A stretch of 64,000 bases of DNA, taken from positions 496,001-560,000 of the forward strand of contig NZ_SMFY01000001.1 in NCBI RefSeq assembly GCF_004339465.1, given 5' to 3'. The DNA is from Ancylobacter aquaticus. GTDB lineage: Bacteria; Pseudomonadota; Alphaproteobacteria; Rhizobiales; Xanthobacteraceae. Positions 24,784-33,661 of this stretch are shown one piece after another; position 1 is the first letter of the stretch; each line of letters begins with the position of its first letter. The translations under genes and the position numbers were made by a program. Below the pieces are notes generated by a model that did no database searches, was not told where the DNA came from, and saw nothing but the letters and a program-made list of their open reading frames with translations.

Positions 24784-26141
24784 ATCCGTCCAGCACGCTC
24801 TCGCTTCGCCTGGCCGAATTCGTGGCCGGCACCGGCTATGACCAGCTTTCCCAGCCGGCTCTCGACGCCGCGCGCCGTTCACTGGTCAATTTCCTTGGTG
24901 TCACCATTGGTGGGGCCCATCACGAAGAAACCCAATCGGCGCTCGCCTCGGTCGAGGCGCTTGGTGCGGGTGGGCCGTTCACGGTCATCGGGCGATCGGA
25001 ACGGCTCGACGCGATGAGCGCGGCCCTCGTCAACGGCATCGGCTCCGCCGTGCTTGATTTCGATGCGACGCAGATGAAGCACACCAACATCCATCCCAGT
25101 GGACCCGTGCTGCCAGCGCTGCTTGCCATCACGGAGCTCCGGAACGTGAGCGGCCGTGACTTCATAGCGGCCTTCGTTCTTGGAACGGAGATCGCCTGCC
25201 GGCTGGCCAATCATCTGCTGGGTGGCAAGAACCCCGGCTGGCACGTTACGGGCATTACGGGTGGCGTGGGCGCTGCCGCGGGGGCGGCGAAGCTTCTCGG
25301 CCTTGATCCTCCGGCCATGGTCGCGGCGATGGGCATCGCCGCCAATCAGGCCGCTGGCCTGCGCGAGATGTATGGAACCGCGTGCAAGGCACTCACGCCC
25401 GGCCGCGCGGCGCGCGACGGTCTGCTCGCGGCCGTAATGGCGTCGCACGGCTTCTCCGCCCCAGCGCGACCGATAGAGGGTGGAAAGGGGCTGGCGCGTG
25501 TCTATGCCGATATGGAGGCGCCGGAGGAACTGGCGGCCGATCTCGGCGCCGGCTTCGAGATCGAATTGAACGTGTTCAAGCCCTATCCGTGCGCCATCGT
25601 CACGCACGCGGTCATTGATGGCGTTGCCGCAATATGTCGCGACAGCGCCGTGGTGCCGGGCGCGATTGCGCGGATCGAGCTGACGGTTTCCCCCGTAGCG
25701 ATTCAGCTTGCCGGCCACATGGACCCGCAAACGCCTCTACAGAGCAAATTCAGCCTGTCGCAGGCTGCCGCGCTTGCCGCCGTCCATCACGACGCACGCG
25801 TCGCGCACTTCAGCCGGATGTGCCTTGAAGATACGACATTGCGAGATTTGCGCGCGAAAGTCGTTGCCCGGCCGCAGGAGGGATATCGCAAGAACGAGGC
25901 GTTTATCCGCATCGTGCTGGAGGATGGGCGTACGCTGGAGCGCCGCGTTGAGCACGCCCTCGGCTCATTGGAAAACCCGATGTCCGATGCGGACATCGCC
26001 GGAAAGTACCGCAGCCTCGCCACCGGCGTGATCGGGCCGGCCCAGACCGAACAGCTCCTGGACGCCATCATCAATCTTGCCGCGTGCGACGACGCGAGCC
26101 TGCTTGTGCGCTACGCTTCAAGGCTGGAGGGGCGCTCCTGA
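24774..26141 (+). CDS. MmgE/PrpD family protein
   Basis: A 455-residue protein of the MmgE/PrpD family, which includes 2-methylcitrate dehydratase, cis-aconitate decarboxylase and iminodisuccinate-related enzymes. Landmarks are RRSLVNFLGVTIGG near residue 40, LDFDATQMKHTNIHPSGPVLPALLA, the HVTGITGGVGAAAGAAKLL segment, and NVFKPYPCAIVTHAVIDG with the conserved Lys-Pro-Tyr-Pro-Cys. The ATG at 24774 overlaps the SDR gene by 10 bases. It likely dehydrates or decarboxylates a tricarboxylic-type acid delivered by the nearby TTT transporter (inference). Confidence 0.88.
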   Translation: MSLNPSSTLSLRLAEFVAGTGYDQLSQPALDAARRSLVNFLGVTIGGAHHEETQSALASVEALGAGGPFTVIGRSERLDAMSAALVNGIGSAVLDFDATQMKHTNIHPSGPVLPALLAITELRNVSGRDFIAAFVLGTEIACRLANHLLGGKNPGWHVTGITGGVGAAAGAAKLLGLDPPAMVAAMGIAANQAAGLREMYGTACKALTPGRAARDGLLAAVMASHGFSAPARPIEGGKGLARVYADMEAPEELAADLGAGFEIELNVFKPYPCAIVTHAVIDGVAAICRDSAVVPGAIARIELTVSPVAIQLAGHMDPQTPLQSKFSLSQAAALAAVHHDARVAHFSRMCLEDTTLRDLRAKVVARPQEGYRKNEAFIRIVLEDGRTLERRVEHALGSLENPMSDADIAGKYRSLATGVIGPAQTEQLLDAIINLAACDDASLLVRYASRLEGRS

Positions 26142-26729
26142 ACTGTGACTCCCCAGTCCGATGACAATAACACCGTCATAGTTAACACCGTCATGGTTGG
26201 TCGAGAGCGCCAACAGAATGACGGCGGCTCAGCCCCTGCACTCGCCGCCCTATCGAATTCCTCGAAGCGCGCTGCGGCTATGCTGCCTTCTCCATAGCGA
26301 GCAACTTTCGCTTGCATCTCGGCAAAGACGCACAGCGAGCAAGCGGCCAAGTGCCCTTCGGGCGAAGGGCTCAACGGCCCAACTGCGATGCGCGCCGAAA
26401 TGCTCCCCACCGAACTGCACCTCACCCATGCCACGGGTGCCGACCGCACGGGTTGCTGCATCGCATGAGCCGTGAGCCGAAAGGCCGCGTCTGCGAGCTT
26501 ACCGCTGGCATTCTGGTCCGCGCTCTTGGACGCACGGCTCACCGCAGCGTGTCCGCCGCTAGCTATTTGGCCGCTCGGATGGCTTGGGGAAAGGGTCGAT
26601 CGTTGCGGCCTGTCGGCCGGGCTGCTTAACGTGCCGTAGCTGCCCGCTTCTTGCCGCAAAGCACAGGGCTTAAGCGGCTCTCATTGATGATCCATGGCGT
26701 TGGTGACTTCAGAAACCTCCCATGCAAAA
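26142..26729. other. 588-base gap without a supportable gene
   Basis: Open frames exist on both strands (for example 26111-26659 minus, 26197-26475 plus), but their translations are low-complexity, Ser/Arg/Ala-rich and look like no family I know. Codon choice does not favour either strand. The stretch begins with a 15-base tandem duplication and leads into a low-GC gene, so it is probably eroded mobile or foreign DNA. Confidence 0.5.
26169..26198. repeat. 15-base tandem duplication
   Basis: AACACCGTCATAGTT is followed directly by AACACCGTCATGGTT (14 of 15 identical), 28 bases after the MmgE/PrpD stop, at the border between the catabolic cluster and the foreign scar. Confidence 0.75.
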
Positions 26730-27140
26730 CTATCCCTGTGGGATAACATCATTACGCATCAAAGTAATCATCTCAATTAAATTAGATTTCCCGTACGATA
26801 CATGCAAGGCATACTTGGTGAGGTCAAACCGGTCCCATATTTTTCCCGATTTGGTAGGGACGCCTAGCCGATGGCGTACCTCATGAGAATCCCAATCAAT
26901 ACGAACGTCTAATCTGTCAGAAAGGTCGCTTTCTCTGGATACAAATATCGATGTAATTCGTTTGTCTTCATCGCATTGAAACTCAAATCCATGTTTTTCA
27001 CAAACGTACATGTACAGATAATTAGGTATGTCATTTTCTACATTCAGCGTGAACTTATAGTTTTTAAATGGCTCGTCGTTGAGCAATATTTCAATGTTCT
27101 CTCCAATGTATTCATAAATCATTTTAATGTTGCTATTCAT
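26730..27140 (-). CDS. orphan low-GC hypothetical protein (possible immunity-type protein)
   Basis: A 136-residue acidic, soluble protein (start MNSNIKMIYEYIGENIEILL, end MRNDVIPQG). The gene is around 40 % GC against roughly 65-70 % for neighbours, with A/T-ending codons, a clear sign of transfer. I recognise no family with certainty. Size, acidity, aromatic content and a stand-alone location in a mobile scar resemble immunity proteins of polymorphic toxin systems, but no toxin gene is visible. The frame continues upstream to 27293 as a charged sequence (GGRNTKDRQREGALDLDKAA and following). It could be a genuine N-terminus or the tail of a lost partner. A weak GGA site precedes 27140. Confidence 0.5.
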   Translation of the reverse strand: MNSNIKMIYEYIGENIEILLNDEPFKNYKFTLNVENDIPNYLYMYVCEKHGFEFQCDEDKRITSIFVSRESDLSDRLDVRIDWDSHEVRHRLGVPTKSGKIWDRFDLTKYALHVSYGKSNLIEMITLMRNDVIPQG

Positions 27141-27348
27141 ATTTAATCCGTTCTTGTCAGAATCGCGACCAGCCATCGCTTTCTCGAACGCATTACGGTC
27201 GCGTTTGGCAGCTTTATCGAGGTCCAACGCGCCTTCGCGTTGACGATCTTTTGTGTTGCGCCCCCCAACGGTCGGGCTTGTACGTTCGTGCACCGATTTC
27301 GGAGAGGCGACGGCGGGTGTATCGCGCTTTAGATTGGCTATCTAGACG

Positions 27349-27840
27349 GTGGACATCAAGCGCAAACGGCCGAAGCGCGGAAGCCACCGCCAGGAGCGAC
27401 TTGAGCGGCGGCGCGAGCACATCGCCGAACTCATCAAGCGCGGGACAGAGGCGGATCAGCGGCTGCGCCGGCTCTATGCCGCCATCGAATCAGGCGTCGC
27501 CGACATCACCGATCCGGCGCTGAAGGAGCGTATAGACGGATTGAAGGCGATCCGTGACCAAGCCCAAGCCGATGCGGCCCGCGCGCAAACCTCTCTCGCG
27601 ACTTCAGGCGAAGATGCCGTCACGCCTGCCATGGTTGCGCGCTTCGCCGACATTGCCCGCAAGCGCATGCGCATCGAAGGTGGTGGCTACCGGCGCGATC
27701 ATTTGCGCGCCTTGGCTCAGCGCGTGGAAGTCGGAGCGAGGGAAGTCCGCATCATCGGATCGAAGGGAGACTTGCTCAGAACGCTGGCTGCCGTCTCGGG
27801 AGGGAAATCGGCGGCAATAGGCGTGCCCAGCTTGGGACTG
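27349..27840 (+). pseudogene. C-terminal stump of a site-specific (serine) recombinase
   Basis: About 160 residues corresponding to the extreme C-terminus of large recombinases common in Hyphomicrobiales. It is a coiled, Arg/Glu-rich region (RREHIAELIKRGTEADQRLRRLYAAI), then GGGYRRDHLRALAQRVEV, then GSKGDLLRTLAAVSGGK. The catalytic domain is missing: an in-frame TAG lies directly upstream at 27343, and nothing before it resembles a resolvase domain. The frame runs on without stop into the tRNA-Ser gene on the opposite strand; that tail ([10 protein letters not shown]...) is a translation artefact of the tRNA. It marks an old integration at the tRNA. Confidence 0.7.
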
Positions 27841-27843
27841 AAG

Positions 27844-27933
27844 TGGCGGAGGGAGCGGGATTCGAACCCGCGATACGGTTTCCCGTATACACACTTTCCA
27901 GGCGTGCGCCTTCAACCACTCGGCCACCCCTCC
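27844..27933 (-). tRNA. tRNA-Ser (anticodon GGA)
   Basis: On the minus strand the 90-base gene begins GGAGGGGTGGCCGAGTGG and ends with encoded CCA. The anticodon loop reads CTGGAAA, giving GGA. A long variable arm (TGTGTATACGGGAAACCGTATC region) and the T-arm GCGGGTTCGAATCCCGC identify a class II serine tRNA. The acceptor stem pairs fully with one G-T wobble. Its 3' end abuts the recombinase stump, the usual side for integration. Confidence 0.97.
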
Positions 27934-28156
27934 GTCGCCGGCCCATGAGGCCGGATGCCTTCGATCGCGGCGGGCGCGCCCGCGAACCATCGAAGAGGCG
28001 CGGAATATAGCGAAGCGCGCCACTCTGGCAAGCGCCGCGCGCAAGCCGGCGTGGCCAATCGTGCCGGGCTGTTGAAAAGCGACGTTTCGTGCGGTCCGAC
28101 GGCCCTTCCGGCAGGCATCCTGTCCGCGTCTGCCGGGCCGACGGGCGTCGTGCGCG

Positions 28157-28555
28157 TCAGTTCAGCGGCGCGCCGATGGCGGTGATGGCGCAGCTGGCGG
28201 CGTCGGCCTTCGGGCCCATCAGGTTCACCCGGTCCTGCCCGGTCGCGCCGGCGACGATGTTGTAGATGGTGGTGCCCGCCGATCCCGCCGGCTTGCCTTT
28301 CGCGGTGAAGGTGCACTCCACCGTGGCCGATCCGACCGTGGCGGCGGTGTTGTTGGCCACCGTCACCCCCATCACCGTTCCCACGTCATTGGTGAAAATG
28401 TCGCCCTGGGCGAGCGACAGGCCGGCGAAGCGGGCATCGCCCGCCTGTGCACGTGCGGCCGGCGCCGCCCCCGGCAGGAAAAGCACCGCGGCCGGCAGCG
28501 CCGCCAGCGACAGGGTGGCGAGAAGGGCGCGGTGGCGAAGGGGCGTGTGCGACAT
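28157..28555 (-). CDS. small secreted protein of unknown function
   Basis: A 132-residue protein with a clear N-terminal signal (HRALLATLSLAALPAAVLFL, cleavage near ARAQA at about residue 38). The mature domain of about 95 residues has two cysteines (VECTF and ASCAI), likely disulfide-bonded. The pattern is immunoglobulin-like beta (GVTVANNTAATVGSATVEC). No family is recognised with confidence. A longer reading frame upstream is low-complexity and is not used. Confidence 0.65.
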   Translation of the reverse strand: MSHTPLRHRALLATLSLAALPAAVLFLPGAAPAARAQAGDARFAGLSLAQGDIFTNDVGTVMGVTVANNTAATVGSATVECTFTAKGKPAGSAGTTIYNIVAGATGQDRVNLMGPKADAASCAITAIGAPLN

Positions 28556-29025
28556 GAAAGGCCTCGCGGTCCGCCGCGGCGTCCGGACCGGAACTCGGGC
28601 TGCAAGTTCGCCGCGCCGGCGCAGCCTAGTCGATGCACGGCAAAAGTCGAGGCGGCCCCGGCCCTCGCGAAAAGGGGGCCGGGCCGATGCACGCCGGGTC
28701 GGCGCGGCGCGGCGCGGCGCGGTGCAAGATCTTCCGGTGGCGCCATCGGCGCTCGACCTCGATGGCGTCCAAAAGGTGCGGTGATGTCGCGAAGCTGGCG
28801 GGTGAGGCGAACTATAGCGACCGTTTCCGCCGGACAAATAGGTCGTCGAAGCGGGGTTCGACACGCTGCCGCGCCGCCGGTTGCACAAGATGACAAATGT
28901 ATGTTTCGCGATTTTCTATTTCTGAAACATTTCTTTTTATTGAATACGCGAAGATGGGCGCAACTAGACAAGGGGGCGCTCGGCGGTATAGTCCGGTGGC
29001 GGAAATGGCGCCACGGGAGAGTGGA
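28556..29025. other. 470-base divergent gap before the RND adaptor gene
   Basis: The first 340 bases are very GC-rich with no convincing gene. From about 28890 to 28960 the base composition becomes AT-rich, consistent with the promoter of the RND operon. Confidence 0.6.
28901..28930. promoter_or_regulatory. inverted repeat ATGTTTC-n16-GAAACAT, candidate efflux-operon operator
   Basis: Perfect 7-base arms lie inside the only AT-rich patch of the gap, about 96 bases before the adaptor start. A TetR- or MarR-type repressor site is plausible for an RND operon; no such regulator gene is in the window. Confidence 0.35.
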
Positions 29026-30312
29026 ATGGGTCCGAGCGTGAGTAAGGCCGGTTGGCGGCGTGCGGGAGCCGGTTTGCTCGGCGTCGGGATGACGTCCGTG
29101 CTGCTGGCGGCGTGCTCGGAAGAGAATAAATATGTCCCGCCCCCGCCGGCGCAGGTCACGGTCGCCACGCCCGTGCAGCAGGCGGTGACGCGCTATCTCG
29201 AATTCACCGGCAACACGGCGTCCATCAACTCGGTCGATCTGGTCGCTCGTGTCGAGGGCTTCCTGATGTCGATCGACTACAAGGATGGCGCGGTGATGAA
29301 GAAGGGCGACCGCCTCTTCCTCATCCAGCAGAACACCTATCAGGCCGATCTCGACCAGGCCAAGGCGCAGCTCGCCTCGGCCGAGGCCCAGCTCACCAAC
29401 AACCAGGCCGAGTTCCAGCGCCAGTCGACCCTCGGCCAGCAGGATTTCTCCTCGCAGGCGACCGTCGACAAGGCGCGCGCGGCGCGGGACGAGGCCGCCG
29501 CCTCGGTAGACGCGGCCAAGGCCAATATCGAGATCGCCACCATCAATCTCGGCTACACCACGGTGCAGGCGCCGTTCGACGGCATCGTCACCCGCCATCT
29601 CGCCGATGTCGGCCAGCTGGTGGGCCATACCCAGCCGACCAAGCTCGCCACCATCGTGCAGATGAACCCGATCTACGCCTATTTCAACATCGGCGAGAAT
29701 CAGGTCCTGCGCATCAAGCAGGCCCTGGCGGCGCAGGGCCGGACCATCGAGGATGTGAAGCAGATCGAGATTGATCTCGGCCTGCAGGACGAGGGCGACG
29801 CTTACCCGCACAAGGGCCGGCTCGACTATGTGTCGCCGGAAGTCGACCCCGCCACCGGCACGCTGCTGGTGCGCGGCGTGTTCGACAACCCGACGCTCCA
29901 GCTGCTGCCGGGCCTGTTCGTGCGCGTGCGCATTCCCGCCAAGCAGATTCCCGACGCCTTCCTCGTCGCCGATACGGCGATCGGCACCGCGCAGCAGGGC
30001 AAATATGTGCTGGTGGTGAACAAGGACGACGTGGTCGAGCAGAAGATCGTCACCGTCGGCCAGCAGATCGGCGACAACCGCGTGATCGAAACCGGCCTTG
30101 CGGCCGGGGATCGCGTGGTGGTGGGCGGCATCCAGCGGGCGACGCCGGGCTCCAAGGTGGCGCCGGTCGAGGTCACGGCGGCGGGCAGCGCGGCGGCGAC
30201 GCCCGATGCGGCCAAGAGTGATGCGGCCAAGAGTGACGCGGCCAAGAGTGACGCGGCCAGCACCGACGCCTCGAAGACCGGGGCCGCGACCCCGGACAAG
30301 CCGGCGAACTGA
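29026..30312 (+). CDS. RND efflux membrane-fusion (adaptor) lipoprotein
   Basis: A 428-residue periplasmic adaptor of the AcrA/MexA class. The N-terminus has a lipobox (VLLAAC, Cys at about residue 28). The order then is a barrel-lipoyl segment (TGNTASINSVDLVARVEGFL), an alpha hairpin (residues about 100-165, Ala/Gln-rich), the second lipoyl half (TTVQAPFDGIVTRHLADVGQ) and a beta-barrel. The ATG at 29026 is chosen because GGGAGAG lies upstream. The C-terminal 40 residues are a repetitive AAKSD-type tail not typical for adaptors. It pairs with the pump encoded 148 bases downstream. An outer-membrane factor is not encoded here. Confidence 0.9.
   Translation: MGPSVSKAGWRRAGAGLLGVGMTSVLLAACSEENKYVPPPPAQVTVATPVQQAVTRYLEFTGNTASINSVDLVARVEGFLMSIDYKDGAVMKKGDRLFLIQQNTYQADLDQAKAQLASAEAQLTNNQAEFQRQSTLGQQDFSSQATVDKARAARDEAAASVDAAKANIEIATINLGYTTVQAPFDGIVTRHLADVGQLVGHTQPTKLATIVQMNPIYAYFNIGENQVLRIKQALAAQGRTIEDVKQIEIDLGLQDEGDAYPHKGRLDYVSPEVDPATGTLLVRGVFDNPTLQLLPGLFVRVRIPAKQIPDAFLVADTAIGTAQQGKYVLVVNKDDVVEQKIVTVGQQIGDNRVIETGLAAGDRVVVGGIQRATPGSKVAPVEVTAAGSAAATPDAAKSDAAKSDAAKSDAASTDASKTGAATPDKPAN
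30205..30264 (+). repeat. four 15-base tandem units at the 3' end of the adaptor gene
   Basis: GATGCGGCCAAGAGT is repeated three times with single C/T changes, and a fourth diverged copy follows, encoding repeated D-A-A-K-S. The following non-coding 100 bases contain further degenerate GCCGGCGAA-type repeats. Confidence 0.85.
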
Positions 30313-30460
30313 CGGCCGGCGAACGGACCGTCGAAAAACTCATCGCCGGCGAATTCACCGCCGGCGAACCCACCGCCGAACGACGCACCGAACGCCAGCC
30401 ACTATCCCACGACGACCCCGCGACTTTCGCTCCGGCCCGCTTGAACCGAAGGCCCGTCCC

Positions 30461-33400
30461 ATGATCTCCCGCTTCTTCATCGAACGGCCGGTCCTCGCCA
30501 ACGTTCTCGCGCTGGTCTTCGTGCTGATCGGCGCCGTCGCGCTCTACTCGCTGCCCGTGGCGCAATACCCCAACGTCGTGCCGCCGACCATCCAGGTGAC
30601 GACGCTCTATCCCGGCGCCAGCGCCCGCACGCTGGTCGACACCGTCGCGCTGCCCATCGAGCAGCAGGTGAACGGCGTCGAGGACATGCTGTACATGCAG
30701 TCCACCAGCGCCAGCGACGGCACCTATACGCTGACCGTGACCTTCGCCATCGGCACCGACCCGAACATGGCGCAGGTGCTGGTGCAGAACCGCGTCGCCA
30801 TCGCGCTCGCCTCGCTGCCGCAGGCGGTGCAGGTGCAGGGCGTGACGACGCAGATCAAGTCGACCGCGATCCTGCAATTCGTCACGCTCTATTCGCCCGA
30901 CGGCACCTATGACAGCCTGTTCCTCGCCAATTACGGCGTCATCAACCTGCAGAACGAGATCGCCCGCCTCGACGGCGTCGGCAATGTCGCGGTGTTCGGC
31001 GCAGGCCAGTACGCGATGCGCGTCTGGCTCAATCCCGACGAATTGCAGACCCGCCAGCTGACCCCGCAGGATGTGATCGACGCCATCCAGCAGCAAAGCC
31101 AGGAAGTGGCGTCCGGCGTGGTCGGCATGCCGCCCGTGCCGAAGGGCCAGAATTTCCAGTTCAGCCTGCTGATGGACGGTCGTCTCAACGACGTCGCCGA
31201 CTATGAAAATATCATCGTCAAGGTGTCGAACGCCGATGGCGGACGCATCACCCGGCTGCGCGACGTGGCGCGGGTCGAGATCGGCGCCCAGACCTACAGC
31301 CAGATCTTCACCTTCAACGACAAGCCGGCGGCGGCGCTCGGCATCTACCAGCTGCCGGAGGCGAACTCGCTGCAGGTGGCGACCGAGGTGCGGGCGAAGA
31401 TGGAGCAGCTCGCCAAGAGCTTCCCGCCGGGCCTCGCCTTCGCCGTGCCGTTCGACACCACCGTTTTCGTGAACGCCTCGATCTCGGAGGTCTACAAGAC
31501 CCTGTTCGAGGCCGGCATTCTGGTGCTGATCGTCATCCTCGTCTTCCTGCAGGACTGGCGGGCGATGCTGGTGCCGGCGACCACCGTGCCGGTGACGATC
31601 ATCGGCACGTTTGCCGCCATGGCGGCCATGGGCTTCACGGTCAACCTGTCCACCCTGTTCGCCATCGTTCTCGCCATCGGCATCGTGGTCGACGACGCCA
31701 TCGTCATCGTCGAAGGCGTGGCGCGCCATATCGAGAAGGGCCTGCCGGGCCGCGAGGCCGCCGAAAAGGCGATGGACGAACTGCTCGGCCCGATCATCGG
31801 CATCACGCTGGTGCTGATGGCGGTGTTCCTGCCGGCGGCGTTCATGCCCGGCCTCACCGGGCAGATGTACAAGCAGTTTGCCCTCGTTATCGCCGCCACC
31901 GCCTTCATCTCGGCGATCAACGCGCTGACGCTGAAGCCGACCCAGTGCGCGCTGTGGCTGCGCAAGCCGGTGCCGGAAGACCAGCGCAATTTCTTCTACC
32001 GGGGCTTCAACGCCGTCTACAACAAGGCCGAGCACTGGTATGCCGGGCTCATCCACCACATGGTCAAGGCGAGCGGGATCGTGGTCACGGTCGGGCTGGT
32101 GCTGATCGGCCTGGCGGTGTGGGGCATCACGCGGGTGCCCACCGGCTTCCTGCCGACCGAGGACCAAGGCTATGTGCTGATCGGCGCGCAGCTTCCCGAC
32201 GCCGCCTCGCTGCAGCGCACGACCGAGGTGATGGACCAGATCTCCGCCATCGCCGGCAAGACACCCGGCGTGAAGGACGTCATCGCCATTTCCGGCGTCT
32301 CGGTGCTCGACAACAACGCCACCCTGCCCAATGGAGGCGTCGCCTATGTGATGCTCAATTCCTGGGATGAGCGCGACAAGGCCGGGCAGGGGCTGCGCGA
32401 CATCTACGACACGCTGAACAAGGAGCTGCGGCAGGTCGACAAGGCCTTCACCTTCGTGCTGGTACCGCCGGCGATCCAGGGCGTGGGCAACGCGTCCGGC
32501 TTCACCATGATGCTGCAGCAGAAGGACGGCAGCTTCGATTTCGCCGAGCTTCAGGCGGTGACGCAGCAGATCCTGTCGAACGCCGCGACGCAGACGGCGC
32601 TGCAGCGACTGTCCTCCTCGTTCCGCGCCAACGTTCCCCAGCTGCTGCTCAAGATCAACCGCGTCAAGGCCGAAACGCTGGGCGTGACGGTCGGTCAGGT
32701 GTTCTCGACCGTGCAGGGTTATGTCGGGTCGAGCTACGTCACCCAGTTCAACGAGTTCGGCCAGACCTTCCAGGCCTATATCCAGTCCGAGCCCGATTTC
32801 CGCCGCACGCCGGAGGAAATCCTCAACCTGAAGATACGCACGCCGGACAATGTCATGGTGCCGCTCGGCACTCTGGCCGAGGTCGAGCCCGCCTTCGGCC
32901 CGCCGCTGATCACGCTGTACAATCTCTACCCCGCCACCACCATCCAGGGCGCGCCGGCCCCCGGCTTCTCCTCCGGCCAGGCGCTGGACATCATGGACCA
33001 GGTCGCCGATCGGACCATGCCGGCCGGCATGGGCTTCGACTGGACCGCCATGTCCTATCAGGAGGAGGTGGTCGGCAACGAAGTGTACTTCGTCTTCGGC
33101 CTCGCCATCCTGCTGGTCTATTTCGTCCTCGCCGGCCAGTATGAAAGCTGGGTGCTGCCCTTTGCGGTGCTGCTTGCGGTGCCGCTGGCCCTGCTCGGCA
33201 CGGTGGCGGCGCTCACCGGGCTCGGCATCTCGAACAATCTCTACACCCAGATCGGGCTGATATTGCTGATCGCGCTCTCGGCCAAGAACGCCATTCTGAT
33301 CGTGGAGTTCGCGCGCGAGAAACGGGCGGAGGGAATGGAGATCGCCGAGGCGGCGACCGAGGCCGCGAGGCTACGATTCCGACCGATCCTGATGACCTCC

Positions 33401-33661
33401 TTCGCCTTCATCCTCGGCGTGCTGCCGCTGGTGCTGGCCACCGGCGCGGGCGCCGCCTCGCGCAAGTCGATCGGCATCGCGGTGTTCTCCGGCATGCTCG
33501 CCTCCACCTGCCTCGCCGTGCTGTTCGTGCCGTCCTTCTATGCGGTGCTGCAGCGCTTCGAGGAATGGCGCACGCGCGGCAAGACGCCTGCCGGAACCGC
33601 GCCTGCCGGAACCGCGCCTGCCGGAACCGCGCCGGGCGAGGGAACGGCGCATTCGGCGTGA
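30461..33661 (+). CDS. RND efflux pump inner-membrane transporter (HAE1/AcrB-like)
   Basis: A 1066-residue pump starting MISRFFIERPVLANVLALV. It has twelve membrane segments in two halves and two large periplasmic loops. Proton-relay residues are present: adjacent Asp at about 409-410 in GIVVDDAIVIVEG, and Lys at about 942 in ALSAKNAILIVEFA. The ATG at 30461 is the conserved family start; open frame upstream is repeat-derived. It should expel hydrophobic or amphiphilic compounds with the adaptor upstream. The last 25 residues are a PAGTA tandem repeat. Confidence 0.94.
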   Translation: MISRFFIERPVLANVLALVFVLIGAVALYSLPVAQYPNVVPPTIQVTTLYPGASARTLVDTVALPIEQQVNGVEDMLYMQSTSASDGTYTLTVTFAIGTDPNMAQVLVQNRVAIALASLPQAVQVQGVTTQIKSTAILQFVTLYSPDGTYDSLFLANYGVINLQNEIARLDGVGNVAVFGAGQYAMRVWLNPDELQTRQLTPQDVIDAIQQQSQEVASGVVGMPPVPKGQNFQFSLLMDGRLNDVADYENIIVKVSNADGGRITRLRDVARVEIGAQTYSQIFTFNDKPAAALGIYQLPEANSLQVATEVRAKMEQLAKSFPPGLAFAVPFDTTVFVNASISEVYKTLFEAGILVLIVILVFLQDWRAMLVPATTVPVTIIGTFAAMAAMGFTVNLSTLFAIVLAIGIVVDDAIVIVEGVARHIEKGLPGREAAEKAMDELLGPIIGITLVLMAVFLPAAFMPGLTGQMYKQFALVIAATAFISAINALTLKPTQCALWLRKPVPEDQRNFFYRGFNAVYNKAEHWYAGLIHHMVKASGIVVTVGLVLIGLAVWGITRVPTGFLPTEDQGYVLIGAQLPDAASLQRTTEVMDQISAIAGKTPGVKDVIAISGVSVLDNNATLPNGGVAYVMLNSWDERDKAGQGLRDIYDTLNKELRQVDKAFTFVLVPPAIQGVGNASGFTMMLQQKDGSFDFAELQAVTQQILSNAATQTALQRLSSSFRANVPQLLLKINRVKAETLGVTVGQVFSTVQGYVGSSYVTQFNEFGQTFQAYIQSEPDFRRTPEEILNLKIRTPDNVMVPLGTLAEVEPAFGPPLITLYNLYPATTIQGAPAPGFSSGQALDIMDQVADRTMPAGMGFDWTAMSYQEEVVGNEVYFVFGLAILLVYFVLAGQYESWVLPFAVLLAVPLALLGTVAALTGLGISNNLYTQIGLILLIALSAKNAILIVEFAREKRAEGMEIAEAATEAARLRFRPILMTSFAFILGVLPLVLATGAGAASRKSIGIAVFSGMLASTCLAVLFVPSFYAVLQRFEEWRTRGKTPAGTAPAGTAPAGTAPGEGTAHSA
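33587..33633 (+). repeat. three 15-base tandem units at the 3' end of the pump gene
   Basis: GCCTGCCGGAACCGC occurs three times head to tail, encoding P-A-G-T-A units just before the stop at 33661. The sequence is different from, but the period equal to, the repeat at the end of the adaptor gene. Confidence 0.85.

Noticed and set aside
26111-26659. 182-codon minus-strand frame in the gap after the MmgE/PrpD gene
   Set aside because: Ser/Ala/Arg-rich text, overlaps the end of a well-supported gene, no family, no ribosome site.
27841-27948. C-terminal tail of the recombinase stump ([10 protein letters not shown] and following)
   Set aside because: This is the translation of the tRNA-Ser gene in the opposite direction, a common artefact, and not real protein.
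30173-32167. Minus-strand open frame of about 660 codons opposite the RND pump
   Set aside because: Low-complexity His/Asp/Gln-rich mirror of the membrane protein; no support.
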